Positions 1-11,920 of a stretch of DNA of 64,000 nt are shown here, piece after piece. The notes below the pieces were generated by a model that saw only the letters and a list, made by a program, of their open reading frames with translations, searched no databases and was not told the DNA's origin. The translations under genes and the position numbers were made by a program. Within the stretch, counting starts at the first letter, position 1. Every line of letters starts with the position of its first letter. The stretch comes from CAVXXB01 sp963765585 (GTDB lineage Bacteria > Calditrichota > Calditrichia > JAJRVZ01): assembly GCA_963765585.1 (NCBI GenBank), contig CAVXXB010000017.1, forward strand, positions 1 through 64,000. The letters are read 5' to 3'.

Positions 1-3000
1 AGACAATTTATTTTTATATAAATGATACCAACCCCAACATTCAGCCATTAAGCAACCTACCCACCCTAACCGAACCGGTTATTTTAGATGGCACGTCTCA
101 AACAGGCTATTCCGGTTTACCCATGGTACAGGTGAGTGGTCCGTTCGGTGGAATAACACTGAATGGAGGTGGAAGTATAGTCAAGGGACTTGCCCTTAAC
201 GCAACTTCAGGGTATGGATTAACACTATCTTCAGTAGGATCAAATAGCATTACAGCAAACCATATTGCCGGTATTTCCATATCTTCCGAAGCCAATACTA
301 TTGACGGGAATACCATAACAAATCGAGTTACAGATGGCATTACTATCAACGCCGGCGGAATAAACAATCAGATTGGTGTTTCAGCCGGAAACGCAAGTGA
401 CAGCAATACCGGATATGGTATATCTGTTAATAATGCGAATGACAATGTTCTGATGAACAATAATATAAACACTAACTCTGCAGGTGGTATTTATATCTCC
501 GGGAGCACCGGCATCATAAATGCAAACTCCATTACCGGAAATACAGGTACAGGTTTATCACTGAATCTGGCAATGATAACACATTTCGAGAATTCCATCA
601 CCGGAAATACAGGTGACGGTGCTGTAATCAGCGGAAATAATAATAATCTGGCTGGAAATACAATAACAGATAATACCGGGTCAGGCCTGGCTGTCAATGC
701 CGGAGCGGGCAATCAATCTCCGATAATACAATCGAGAGAAATACGCTGGGTGGTATTGCCGTATCGAACAGCACCGGATATTTTACCAGAAATATTGTCT
801 CGGATAACTTAAGTTTCGGCATTTCGCTATCATCTGCCGATAGTATTTCACTTGATCTTAATCAAGTCACAGGAAATTCCGGTGATGGTATCATTATCAA
901 CGGCAATGTAAATACCCTTTCAGATAATACAGTAAATGATAATGCGGGAACAGGTTTATCAGTAACGGCCGGTTCAGGAAATCAAATTACGAACAATTCA
1001 TTTGCAACCAATGCGCTGGGTGGAATTTCTATTTCCGGCAATAGCGGAATTCTGACGGAAATATGGTTACCGGGAATTTGGATTTCGGTATCTCATTGGC
1101 GGCTGCTGATGATAATACTCTAAATCAAAATCAAATTCATAGCAATTCAAGTCATGGGTTGTTAATTAACGGCAGTGAAAATTTTATCACCCATAACACC
1201 ATTTATGATAACGGGCTGTCAGGCAGCGGCGCAGGCGTGTTTGTTGAAACCGGAAATGACAACACAATTTTATATAACTCAATTTATAACAATACCGTTC
1301 TGGGTATTGAATTGGCACCTTCTGCAAATGATTCACGGTACTTCCGACTCTCAATACGGTTTATTCCTGGCAGGATGAAACTGCGCTGCCGAGAATAAAA
1401 GGCGGTACATATATTGAGGGAAATCTAAATACAATTCCCGGCGAAGGTTATAAAATTCAGTTTTTTGCCAATTCAGATATGAATAAACGTGAAGGTAAAC
1501 GTTATCTGGGTGAAGTCAATGTAGATGCAGATATTGCCGGTGATGCCGAAATAATTGCTAATTTTAAAGATGTGGTGGTGGCACCCGGTGAATTCGTCAG
1601 TGCAACGGCTACAAAATTAGGCTTTGGATACGTTCCCTTGGGTACATCTGAATTTCAATATCTATCGGCCTGACTGAAAGTGAAAGTGACCATTACAAGG
1701 TAAACACGACGCTGGCGGGAATTCCGTTGCACTGGAAAGATGGCAGCGGCGACTATCAAATCGCACAATCAATGGTTGATCTTGGTTATGATGATGAAGT
1801 CGAAACCGGTTTTAACACCTGGAGTGCTTTGCAGCAACTGACTTATACGCGTAAGAATCTGAATCCTACAGAGCAATGGGGCGGCAATGCCGATGGTGTG
1901 AACAATGTGGTATGGATTTCTGATTCAACAGATTGGGTGAATCTGGCCGAGGCACCTACTAATGTAGCCGCCATTACCCGTGTTAGATATAACGCAATTA
2001 ATGGTGAGATGATCGATGTGGATATTGCCTTTAACGGCCAGCCAATTTCACTCACCGGTCTGGGTATCTATGAATGGGGAAGCGATGGTGCCATAGATAA
2101 ACTGGATGTTAAGAATACCGCCACCCATGAGATTGGACATTATTCCGGTCTGGCTGATTTATACAATCCGGGTGATTCAGAATATACTACTAAGATGGCC
2201 AACAATAACCATCCGGCCACCATGTATGGCCGCATCGATGTGGGTGAGACATACAAGCAGAGCCTGCATCCTGCTGATTTTACGAATCAGGCGGATGTGA
2301 CAAAATATGATATCGGTGGTATCAATTACATTTATGATAATCTGAATGATGTGTACTATGATATCGTTCTGGTCTTTGACGGAACAACAAATTTCATATC
2401 CGAAGACGTGTTGAATGGTTTTACACCTTCAAAAAATGCGGCGATCGAACTGGTAACAAAACTCAGAATTGGTGACCGTATAGGTTGGGTCAACGGTTCA
2501 ATTACAGAAACCATTGGCACTGATTTCAATGCCAAATTAAACGATCTGGATATGCTGGAACCCAACCAAACGGGAAATCTGGCAGACCGGATACTGGCTG
2601 CAAACACTCTTCTATCCGGCCCATCTTCTAATAAAAAAATAATTATTTTATACAGTGCCGGTGAAATTTCACCGTTTTCACTGATAACAGATTTGAATAT
2701 CAGTTCTGATATCAGAGTATTTACTCTGGGTTTTGATGGCTTGAACGAAGGCCAGGATTTGATGAGTTATCTGGCAGACAAAACAGAAGGTGAGTATTAT
2801 GAAATAGCCAGTTCAACCGAAATCCCGACGGCCACAAATATAATCTGGCTGCGTTTGCTTGGGCTGCAGATATCTTATTTATCAGAAGAAATCAGCAGCG
2901 AGTTATTTGAAGGCGGTCTGGCCTGGCAAGGCGGATTAGCCTGGCAGGGTGGCCTCGCATGGCAAGGCGGTCTCGCCTGGCAAGGTGGTCTGGCATGGCA

Positions 3001-4579
3001 GGGCGGCTTAGCGTGGCAGGGTGGTCTCGCCTGGCAAGGCGGTCTTGCATGGCAGGGTGGTCTCGCCTGGCAGGGTGGCACACTTGAGATGGGTTTGGCC
3101 TGGCAAGGCAGTGAGTATGAATTGATCATGTTACCGCCAGGCGTTTTTGTAACCGATCCGCCAAATTTACCGGCGGAAGCCATATCAGAAGCTAATTATG
3201 ATGCGCCACAAAATGCAGCATATGAAATTGAGTTATTGAGTGGTTATGACGAATTTGGTTATCCTTACAAATTTTTCCGGATAAATAACCCCGGACTGGG
3301 CGCCTGGACCTATGCGATTATTGAAAACGAACCGCCGCCACCGGGTGAAACTGAGCCGGTTAGAGTTTATCTGGCAAATGAATCAGATCTGATTTTGGAG
3401 TTTAAAACCGATCAGGAACGCTATACCCGGCAAACCGATCCTAATGGCAACGCTATACCTGTAACGGTTAATTTACAAGCCTCATTACTTCAGGGTGGTG
3501 AAACGAGCGGGCTGGAAGGCGACACAAAAACAGTGGGAGAACCCATCGATGATGCCATCGTCAGTGTGCAGATTACCGCACCCGACAGTCAGCAAAGTGT
3601 CGGATTTTTAACACCAATCGGTGACGGATTATATACCATCACACTCGAAACAACATTGTTAGGCAATTATGACATTAGTGTGATAGCCTCTGATAATGTT
3701 CCGAATGGTGGTCGTAATAATAGTCAGTATGTGATTACAACCGAGCATTCTTTCTTTGTATCACCATATGAAGGGCCGACCGAACTGAACAGCAAAATAT
3801 ATATTCAGTATGCAAAGCAGCAATTGGAAAATATTTTGACAGAATACTGTTCCTCCAAAAATGACTGCAGTCTGGACAGAAATACTGAACGGAATTTAAG
3901 TGGTGCCGTTTCTTTGATTAAATCCGCGTTGGGATATTTTGAAGACGGAGACAAACTAAAGATTTCAAGAGGATTAACTTTTTACGATAAAATCACATCT
4001 GCGGTAAATGATATCTATGCGTATATCAGTGATCCTGATTTTGGCCAGGATGTTGATCTTGCAATATATTATCTCAGGGAAGGATCATACAGACTGGCTG
4101 TCATCGTAAGAGATGAGGCAGAAATAGACGGTGATCAGACAGAATTAACCAATGCCAACAGAGAACTGGGCAAAGCTATTCTTGACTCCAAGCAAAATAA
4201 TTATGTATATATATTTAATCATCTGACCAATGCCTGGAAGTTTGCCATGAGGGCTATGGGTGCCAACCTCAAGAAAACAGAGGCTGAGATTGACGTTGCC
4301 GAAGCAGCACTACCCACAGAGTTTAAACTGGATCAGAATTATCCGAATCCGTTTAATCCGACCACCCGGATTGATTTTCAATTGCCGGAGAAGAAATTTG
4401 TTTCTCTGAAGATCTATGACATCCAGGGAAATCTGGTAGCCACATTGGTTTCAGAGCAAATGAATGCAGGTTTTCATAGCGTGCAGTGGAATGCCAATGG
4501 CCATGCCAGTGGTGTGTATTTCTACCGATTTACTGCCGATTCATTTGTCGCGACAAAGAGATTGTTGTTGCTGAAGTAA
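1..4579 (+). CDS. Giant secreted beta-helix / metzincin-like protease / VWA protein with GGLAWQ repeat and T9SS sorting domain (5' end outside window, frameshifted)
   Basis: The first ~1.4 kb encodes right-handed beta-helix repeats rich in GN.I..N motifs, ending in the module that reads KIQFFANSD. A second part has a metzincin-type zinc site HEIGHYSGLAD (bases 2126-2158; HExxHxxGxxD) followed by TMYG as a possible Met-turn. Next comes a VWA-like fold (about 2356-2850: IVLVFDGT, KKIIILYSAG, IRVFTLGFDG) whose MIDAS is degenerate. Then follow nine GGLAWQ hexapeptides, an Ig-like segment (about 3440-3770), a helical region, and a C-terminal QNYPNPFNP sorting domain (about 4320-4579) that predicts T9SS export and surface anchoring. 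The frame changes near 720-810, 1020-1060, 1330 and 1660; translation continues sensibly across each change, so this is read as one gene. The segment from 1727 to 4579 is uninterrupted. The substrate is unknown and the protease call rests on the motif. Confidence 0.8.
2912..3109 (+). repeat. In-frame 18-bp tandem repeat encoding GGLAWQ
   Basis: Nine consecutive 18-base units (2912-3073) each encode Gly-Gly-Leu-Ala-Trp-Gln. A variant unit GGTLEM and a terminal GLAWQG follow (3074-3109). The units differ from each other only at synonymous sites: Gly GGC/GGT/GGA, Leu CTG/TTA/CTC/CTT, Ala GCC/GCA/GCG, Gln CAA/CAG. This pattern indicates selection on the peptide rather than recent slippage. The repeat lies between the VWA-like domain and the Ig-like segment. 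Confidence 0.95.
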
Positions 4580-4585
4580 TATGCG

Positions 4586-4612
4586 CTTCTCCGGAAATAA
4601 TTTCCGGAGAAG
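4586..4612 (+). terminator. Hairpin downstream of the giant secreted protein gene
   Basis: A perfect 12-bp stem (CTTCTCCGGAAA paired with TTTCCGGAGAAG) closes a 3-base loop and begins 6 bases after the stop codon. It is followed by AT-rich sequence rather than a clean T-run, so termination strength is uncertain. Confidence 0.65.
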
Positions 4613-4931
4613 ATATTTAATAACCCTCCCCTATCCCCTCCCTCCGCCTAACAGCGCAGGGAGGGGCATCAGAGGGTGACTATTTATCTCTCGCATAGGC
4701 GCAGAGACGCTAATGTAGGGAACGGTCTGAGACCGTTCCGCGAATTTTAATTTTATGCGGAGTAGAGATTAGAAATGAGTGGTTGGCTGTTGGCCGTAGG
4801 CAGGCACTAATAACCAATAACTAATTACGAATTACTAATTCCCAGTTCCTAATTTCTATTTTTTTCTCTGCGGCTTCGCGGCTCTGCGAGATGTTTTAAT
4901 AAGTATTTTTTATAGGTTTGAGATTTTTCTT
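4613..4931. repeat. Intergenic cluster of dispersed repeats
   Basis: The stretch holds a C-rich/G-rich 3'-end element (4619-4680) and half-copies of a GCAGAGACGC-type repeat (about 4690-4712 and 4863-4890). Between them is a 21-base palindrome at 4719-4739 (arms GGAACGGTCT and AGACCGTTCC around one base), followed by degenerate TAATTCCCAGTTCCTAAT-like text. No coding potential was seen. Confidence 0.7.
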
Positions 4932-7900
4932 ATGTATAGAGTGATTCAATTTTATGTGTTATTTTCCCTTTTATTCTTCTCAATAACATTCGCCCAGCAA
5001 CATATCCCGTTTAACCATCTGACCGTTGATGACGGTCTGTCACAAAGTTCGGTTACCTGTATTTTTCAGGATCAAAAGGGATTCATGTGGTTTGGCACCC
5101 AGGACGGTTTGAATCGCTATGACGGATATAATTTTAAAGTATTTAAAAACAATCCTGCAGACTCAACCACACTGACAGATAATTTTATATTTTCAATATT
5201 TGAAACGACATCAGGCAGTCTCTATATCGAGACGCAAAGTCGTACATTGCATCAGTATATTCCCCTGTCAGAATCCTTCCGCATTGTAAATAAAGATAGC
5301 GTGGATCTGGCAAACTCGAAGATGAGTACCATTGGCGCACTGCTTATGGAATCTTCCGGAATAACCTGGACTGGTGGGCTTAGCAGCGGTAACGGATTAA
5401 CCCGTTTCAATAAAATCACCGGTGAGAGTGCGGTGTATAAACACGATCCGGCCGATCCCTTTAGTTTAAGCAATGATAAGGTCTATTCAATATTCCGGGA
5501 TCAAGCAGGAAGTCTTTGGATTGGAACCAAGGGCGGTCTGGATAAACTGGACGAAAAAACCGGAAAATTTATCCATTACAGACATGATCCCAAGGATCCA
5601 AACAGTTTACCTGATAATTGGGTATGGTCAATATATCAGGATTCGAAACATAATTTATGGATTGGTACGGCCAGTGGTGGTTTGGCCAGATTAAACCCGA
5701 AAACCAATCGTTTTACAAGCTTTCAAAATGATGCCAATGATCCAACCAGTATCAGCAATAATTTTATTTTCTCCATATATGAAGACCGCAGTTCACAAAT
5801 GTGGATCGGCACAAATCTGGGAGGTATAAATTATTTCCATCCGGCAACCAGTGCATTTAAACATTATAAAAATGATCCCGTTAATAAGAATAGTCTATCA
5901 GATGATCTTGTCGCCACCATGATGGTCGCCAAAGACGGAACATACTGGATCGGAACAACCAATGGCGGATTAAATAAATTCGATCATGACAGAGAAATAT
6001 TTAACAGTTATACGCACAATCCCAAAAACCCGAACAGCCCGACCAGCAATTCAATCCAATCTTTAATGGAAGACAAATCCGGAATAATATGGATCGGATC
6101 CTATAGTAATGGTCTGAGTGCCTTTAATCGTAAAACGGGAAAGTTCAAACATTATCTGCACAATCCATCCGATCCGGCGACCCTTTCTGATAACCGTATA
6201 TATTCTCTCGCCGAAGACAAAATTGGTAATATTTGGATAGGAACCTATGGGGGTGGTTTAAACAAAATTGACAAAAATGTCTGGTAAAATTTTCCGCTAT
6301 CAAAACAACGAGAAAGATTCGACATCACTCAGTTCCAACGCCACCTGGTCGATCACCTTTGACGAAACCGGTAAATTATGGATCGGCACATTTGGCGCTG
6401 GTGTAAACGTGTTTAATCCGGATAACGAAACCTTTCGTCATTTGAAAAACAATCCCACTGACTCCACTAGTATTTCGGATAATAATATTATCCGGGTATT
6501 TAAAGATAGTAATGATAATATGTGGTTCGGCACAACCAAAGGCTTGAGCCGGTATTACCGGGAGTCTGACAGTTTTAAAAATTATAATGAAGATGATGGA
6601 CTGGCAAATAGTTTTGTCTATGGCATCGTTGAGGATGACCATGGTGATTTGTGGTTAAGCACCAATGATGGATTATCCCGTTTCAATCCGGAGACTGAAA
6701 CGTTCAAAAATTATTACTACAAAGACGGGCTACAGAGCAACGAATTCAATCAAAATGCCTATGCCAAAGACCATAAGACAGGCAATATCTTATTTGGTGG
6801 TCCCAATGGATTCAATGTGTTTCATCCCGATAGTCTGAAGGAAAATTCATACGTCCCGCCGGTAGTCCTGACAGAATACATCAGATTTAACACCGATGAT
6901 GAAGAAGGTAAACCCATCATCGAAAAGGGTATTTCTGAACGAGATGGAATAATATTAACTCACAAAGACAACATTATTAGTTTACAGTTTGCGGCACTCA
7001 GTTACTATAATAACTTTGAGAATCAGTACAGGTATAAACTCGAAGGATTTAATGACAACTGGATACAACTGGGCAGCAACCACTCCGTAACATTTACCAA
7101 CTTATCTCCGGGAAAATATGATCTGCGCGTAATTGGATCCAATAATGATGGCATCTGGAACGAGGAAGGAACCTCTTTAAGATAGAGGTTTTTCCGCCCT
7201 GGTGGAAAACAAATATCGCCTTTCTGCTTTATGCAATTGCATTTTTCGGCGGGCTGTATCTGGTCAGGCGATTCGAAATTAACCGGCGTGAGCAGAAGGC
7301 ACAAATCAGAGAATCCGAATTAATAATTAAGGCAACCGAGGCGGAAAAACATGCTCTGGAAGTTGAAAATGAAAGAAAAACAAAGGAGCTGGAAGAAGCC
7401 AGGAAACTACAGTTATCCATGCTTCCCAAAGAATTACCAAAACTGCCAGATCTTGAGATTGCCGCTTTTATGCGTACAGCGACCGAAGTAGGTGGGGATT
7501 ATTATGACTTTCTGGTTCAGGAAGATGGTGCTTTAAATGTTGCGTTTGGCGATGCCACCGGCCATGGATTGCAAGCCGGTACGATGGTTACCTTAATGAA
7601 GGGATTCTTCACCTCGGATGCGGCAAAACTTGGCCTTGAGGAATTTTTAAATCATTGCAGTGATGTGATCAAAAATATTAATCTGGGCCGCATATTAATG
7701 TCCTTCAGTTATTTAAAATTCGATCATAATAAATTGTATCTTACCAGTGCCGGAATGCCGCCCATGTATTATCACCATAAAGAAACAAATGAGATTGAAG
7801 AAATTTTTATCCCCGGAATTCCCCTGGGTGCCATCCGTAACGCCCAATACACCACCCATGAACGAGAAACAAAAAGCGGTGATACAATTTTATTACTCAG

Positions 7901-8093
7901 CGACGGATTACCCGAAGCCATGAACAGTAAAGAAGAAATGTATGACTATGCGCGGGTACAGAAAGAATATCTTGCCCATATAAAAAGTGATCCCAATACC
8001 ATTATTGAAAAACTCGTAGCAGCCGGTGATAAATGGATGGCCGGACGGCCGCAGGATGATGATATTACGATGGTCATCATCAGAGTGAAATAA
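4932..8093 (+). CDS. Two-component-regulator-propeller sensor with SpoIIE/PP2C phosphatase output (two compensating frameshifts)
   Basis: After a signal peptide ending in TFAQQ, about 14 propeller blades of the WIGT..GGLN.F..KTG type form a large periplasmic sensor. A Y_Y_Y domain (YRYKLEGFNDNWI, about 7030-7170), one membrane helix (about 7215-7260), a coiled coil and a cytoplasmic SpoIIE-type serine phosphatase follow. Acidic metal-site motifs VGGDYYDF, FGDATGHG, LLLSDGLPEA and DDDITMV are intact. The frame breaks at an A5 run near 6275 (one A too many) and near 7178 (one A too few). The two cancel and restore a 1053-residue protein, which suggests sequencing error. The family couples extracytoplasmic, often glycan-related, signals to partner switching of an anti-sigma or anti-anti-sigma factor. 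No such partner lies nearby, so the target is unknown. Confidence 0.88.
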
Positions 8094-8157
8094 ATTCTGG
8101 TTTGGTACACGAAGGATTCACGAAGAGCACGAAGAAGACACAATAAATACTTTTGAA

Positions 8158-8550
8158 ATGTCCAATGTCAAAGCCTCAATGTCAAATCAATGTCCAATGA
8201 CTCAATGTCAAATACAATCTGCTAATTTCGGGCTTGGGATTTGGGCATTCATTTGGCATTTGGATTTGGACATTTTTAATTCAAACTTTAATATCCAATG
8301 TCAAAGCCTCAATGTCAAATCAATGTCCAATGACTTAATATCAAATACAATCTGCTAATTTCGGGTTTGGGATTTGGGCATTCACTTGGCATTTGGATTT
8401 GGGCATTTTTAATTCAAACTTTACTGTCCAATGTCAAAGCCTCAATGTCAAATCAATGTCCAATGACTTAATATCAAATACAATCTGCTAATTTCGGGCT
8501 TGGGATTTGGGCATTCATTTGGCATTTGGATTTGGACATTGGGCATTTTA
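8158..8550. repeat. 133-bp tandem repeat, about three copies
   Basis: The phrase CCAATGTCAAAGCCTCAATG recurs at 8162, 8295 and 8428, an exact 133-base period, with few differences between copies. Each unit contains internal complementary words (AATGTCC and GGACATT; CAATGTCAAAT and ATTTGGCATT-like), so each can fold on itself. The array sits between the sensor phosphatase and the EamA gene. Open frames across it reflect the repeat composition and look non-coding. The remaining bases up to 8696 include another copy of the GAACGGTCT palindrome at 8627-8645. Confidence 0.9.
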
Positions 8551-8696
8551 GTCTTATTTCAACAAAACAAGTTTCCTCGTATGTGGATTTATGGTATCTC
8601 AAGTTTCGGAAAATCATAACTGTAGAGAACGGTCTCAGACCGTTCCGAGTCTGTAAAGAAAATAAATGGAACAATAATTTTGTCGGGATCTATAAA

Positions 8697-9566
8697 TTGA
8701 TAAAGACATTATCACTCACCTTAGTTGCTATGATTGCCTTTGCTGCCAATTCAGTCCTTTGCCGGCTGGCATTGGGTGGGAATGCCATCGATGCATCCAG
8801 TTTCACTTCCATCCGACTATTATCCGGTGCCATTGTTTTATATCTCATAGTAAAAGCCCGTTCAAGGACCGATAAACCAGAGAGTAAAGGTAGTTGGATG
8901 TCGGCACTGATGCTGTTTATTTATGCAGCTGCATTTTCATTTGCCTACATCACACTGGACACCGGTACCGGCGCACTCATCCTGTTTGGCGCTGTGCAAC
9001 TCACAATGATTCTGCTGTCACTTTTCTCCGGAAACAGATTGCATATATCGGAATGGCTGGGAATGATTATTTCCTTCGCCGGATTTGTATATCTGGTTTT
9101 ACCGGGTGTGAGCGCGCCTTCGCTCTCCGGATTTGTTCTGATGTTTCTGGCGGGGATAGCCTGGGGTGTCTATACTTTAAGAGGACGCGGTTCTAACAAC
9201 GCGATGGCAGATACCAGCTATAATTTTTTAAGATCTGTTCCCTTTATAATTATATTGATGATTTTACCTATAAGTAATATAAATCTTACAAGTGCGGGAA
9301 TTTGGCTGGCTGTTTTGTCCGGAGCCATAACATCGGGAATTGGGTATGTTATCTGGTATATGGCACTTGGCGGACTATCAACCACACTCGCTGCCGTTGT
9401 ACAGCTCACCGTACCTCTTCTCGCCGCTTTTGGCGGCATCATATTTGTTTCAGAACATGTGACTGTTCGATTAATTTTAGCCACCCTGCTGATTCTCGGC
9501 GGTATATTAATCGTAATTCTGGGAAGATACTATTTTGTTCAATCTTCTCGAAAAAGCATCCTATGA
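8697..9566 (+). CDS. EamA / DMT-superfamily membrane transporter
   Basis: This 289-residue protein has about ten hydrophobic helices in the two-EamA-repeat layout typical of 10-TMS drug/metabolite transporters. The start region TLSLTLVAMIAFAANSVLCR matches the usual N-terminus. The reading frame extends further upstream, but that part runs through a dispersed palindrome (8627-8645), so I prefer the TTG at 8697; an ATG at 8730 is possible. The frame is intact. Substrates in this family (amino acids, purines, other metabolites) cannot be predicted from sequence, and no neighbour gives a hint. Confidence 0.85.
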   Translation: MIKTLSLTLVAMIAFAANSVLCRLALGGNAIDASSFTSIRLLSGAIVLYLIVKARSRTDKPESKGSWMSALMLFIYAAAFSFAYITLDTGTGALILFGAVQLTMILLSLFSGNRLHISEWLGMIISFAGFVYLVLPGVSAPSLSGFVLMFLAGIAWGVYTLRGRGSNNAMADTSYNFLRSVPFIIILMILPISNINLTSAGIWLAVLSGAITSGIGYVIWYMALGGLSTTLAAVVQLTVPLLAAFGGIIFVSEHVTVRLILATLLILGGILIVILGRYYFVQSSRKSIL

Positions 9567-10120
9567 TACCAATATAGAAAAGATAGAACACGGATGACCC
9601 CCGTGAAACGGGGCAGGCCGGATTACACAGATTAACACTGATAAATAAATATTAAACAAAAAATCCGTGTAAATCAGCATCATCCGTGAAAATCCGTGTG
9701 CAACACGGAATTAATTTCACCAATTTCCGGTTCAATCTTTTGTATCGATTAACTATTTTGAAACTTCTGAAAACGCAATAAATACTTAAATTTCGTCACT
9801 CTGAATTTATTTCAGGGTCTATTTAAGGGGATCTTGAAACAAGTTCAGAATGCTGTTGAGGTAGAAATAATCATTTTTCAGAAGTCTCTATTTTGATATT
9901 TAATCAATATTGCTCATTCCATTTTTTATATTTGTTGACTTCTAATTCAAATAGAGTCTTTTTATAAATAAGTTGAAAATAAACCATCTGAGGACACTGG
10001 GTGCAAAATTAGGAATTAGAAATGTGAATTCCCGTCAATATCCCGGGAGCAAGCAATTTCTCATTTCTATTTTTTCCAGACTCCGTGTACTCTGTGGTTA
10101 ATTTTTTTAATGTGTTTAAT
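9567..10120. repeat. Intergenic region with palindromic dispersed repeats
   Basis: Bases 9587-9710 form an imperfect inverted element of the ACGGATTACACAGATTAAC / ATCCGTGTAAATCAGCATC type. Around 9797-9860 lie diverged CTGAATTTATTTCAG and GAAACAAGTTCAG palindromes. Bases 10077-10102 carry a CCGTGTACTCTGTGGTTA half-element. No gene was seen; the promoter of the downstream oxidase must lie at the end of this region. Confidence 0.6.
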
Positions 10121-10136
10121 ACAGGGGGAGATTTAT

Positions 10137-11521
10137 ATGTCACAGATTGATAATAATCTTGTTACACAACTCAAGAGTACCATTAGTGGTAGCGTTGTCT
10201 TGCCACAGGATTCAAATTATGACGAGGTACGCAGTATATGGAACGCCATGATTGATCGGCGACCTGCTGTAATTGTACAATGTGCCGATGCGGCTGATGC
10301 TTCATCTGCATTTACATTTGCCAGAGATAATGGATTAGAGATTTCTATCCGCGGAGCCGGACATAATATCGCCGGAAATTCTTTGAATGATGATGGATTG
10401 TTGATTGATTTTTCAAATATGAAGAATGTTCGTGTAGATGTCGAAAAAAAACGCGCCTATGTGGAGCCTGGTGCAACACTGGGTGACTTTGATGCAGCAA
10501 CCCAGGCGCATGGCCTGGCTACACCGGTTGGAATTAATTCGACTACCGGAATTGCCGGCTTAACACTTGGTGGCGGATTCGGTTGGCTCACACGCAAATA
10601 TGGTCTGACAATTGACAATCTGATTTCTGTCAATGTAATCATAGCTGATGGTAGTACTGTAACTGCCAGTGAAGATGAGAATTCCGATCTGTTCTGGGCA
10701 CTCCGTGGAGGTGGTGGAAATTTTGGCATTGTCACCCAGTTTGAGTACCAGCTGACATCCTGTTGGTCCCGAAATTTTGGCAGGACTTTTGGTTTTTCCA
10801 CAATCTCAGGCCAAACAGATACTTGCTCAATACCGTGCTTTTACTGAAAACATACCCGAAGATTTTAATGCCTGGGTGGTCATGCGTCATGCGCCGCCTC
10901 TGCCTTTTCTTCCGGAGGAGGTACATGGTACCAAGGTGCTCGTACTCGCCGTATTTCATACCGGTCATATTCAGGAAGGTGAAAAAATAGCCGAAGCCCT
11001 GAGCAGATTTGGCGATCCGGTCGGTGTTCATGTCGGGCCCTATGCCCTATGTGGACTGGCAGCAGGCATTTGATCCACTACTCACACCTGGCGCCAGAAA
11101 CTACTGGAAAACCCATAATTTTACAGATTTGAGTGATGAGGCCATGGATAAAATGATTGAGTATGCCGGTAATATGCCTTCACAGCAATGTGAGATTTTT
11201 ATAGCTCTGATAAATGGTAAAGCAAAACAGGTGGCTCCGAACTCCATGGCCTATGGACATAGAGATGTTAATTTTGTGCTAAACGTACATGGACGTTGGG
11301 ATGACGCTTCTGATGATGATAAATGTATTTCATGGGCCCGGGACTTTTTCAATGCCTCCCTACCATATGCATCCACAGGGGCGTATGTTAATTTTATGAC
11401 CGATGAAGAAGGTGACCGTGTCGCCGCAGCATACGGATCCAACTATGACCGGTTAGTACAAATAAAAAAGAAATATGATCCGGATAATGTATTTCATTTT
11501 AATCAAAATATAAAACCGTAA
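10137..11521 (+). CDS. FAD-linked oxidase (BBE-type, berberine-bridge-like oxidoreductase), two frameshifts
   Basis: An AGGGGGAG Shine-Dalgarno (10123-10130) lies 6 bases before the ATG at 10137. The N-terminal FAD_binding_4 domain is clear: RGAGHNIAGNS contains the His expected for covalent flavin attachment, followed by GLTLGGGFGWLTRKYGLT and LRGGGGNFGIVT. The C-terminal BBE motif is NYDRLVQIKKKYDPDNVFHFNQNI. A second flavin-linking Cys is not visible in the canonical position. One extra base near 10749 (QLT instead of QLHPVGPE) and one extra C in a CCC run near 11038 break the frame. Repairing both gives a 460-residue protein of normal length. The enzyme probably oxidises an alcohol or sugar substrate, which is not identifiable. 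The TAA stop overlaps a C-rich 3'-end element. Confidence 0.87.
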
Positions 11522-11920
11522 CCCACCCACTTTATCCCTCTCCCACCATTCAGGGAGGGGGATTTTTAAAGGACCCACACCTAAATCCCCTCCCTCCTGC
11601 TTCGCTGCATGGAGGGGACTTTATTTTTAAACTCTAATATCGAATTTCTAAATCCGAAACAAATACCAATAACCAATTTATAATGTCAAAATATTTGAAT
11701 TTGCCCGGTCAAATTCTGCATACAGATTTGGAATTTTAGTATTGAAGATTTGATATTGTTTAGAAATTTAAATAACCCACCCCTAAATCCCCTCCCTCCT
11801 TCTTCGCAGCATGGAGGGGACTTATCTATAAGAGGTGAATAGAATTAATTTGGGTCATATATATAGTTGGGTCAGGTCCCCTCCTTGCGGTCCCGTGAAA
11901 CGGGAACGGAGGGAGGGGAT
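11519..11920. repeat. Cluster of C-rich 3'-end elements between convergent genes
   Basis: Convergent genes (oxidase and sialidase-like) meet here. Copies of the C-rich element begin at 11519 (overlapping the oxidase stop), about 11573 and 11773. An opposite-strand copy at about 11877-11936 overlaps the sialidase stop. Typical words are CCCCTAAATCCCCTCCC and, across a 12-16-base loop, GGAGGGGACTT. Between them lies low-complexity TCTAAATCC/AATTTC text. No coding sequence was seen. Confidence 0.8.

Noticed and set aside
2892..3183. Antisense Cys/Pro/Arg-rich open frames opposite the GGLAWQ array
   Set aside because: They are mirror readings of the codon-biased 18-base repeat. There is no ribosome-binding site, and the sense frame shows synonymous-only variation.
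8158..8550. CRISPR array
   Set aside because: The period is 133 bases with no constant-repeat/unique-spacer structure, and no cas genes are nearby.
10732..11031. Minus-strand open frames within the FAD oxidase gene
   Set aside because: They cover the region where the true gene is frameshifted, but the plus-strand translation matches conserved oxidase sequence on both sides.
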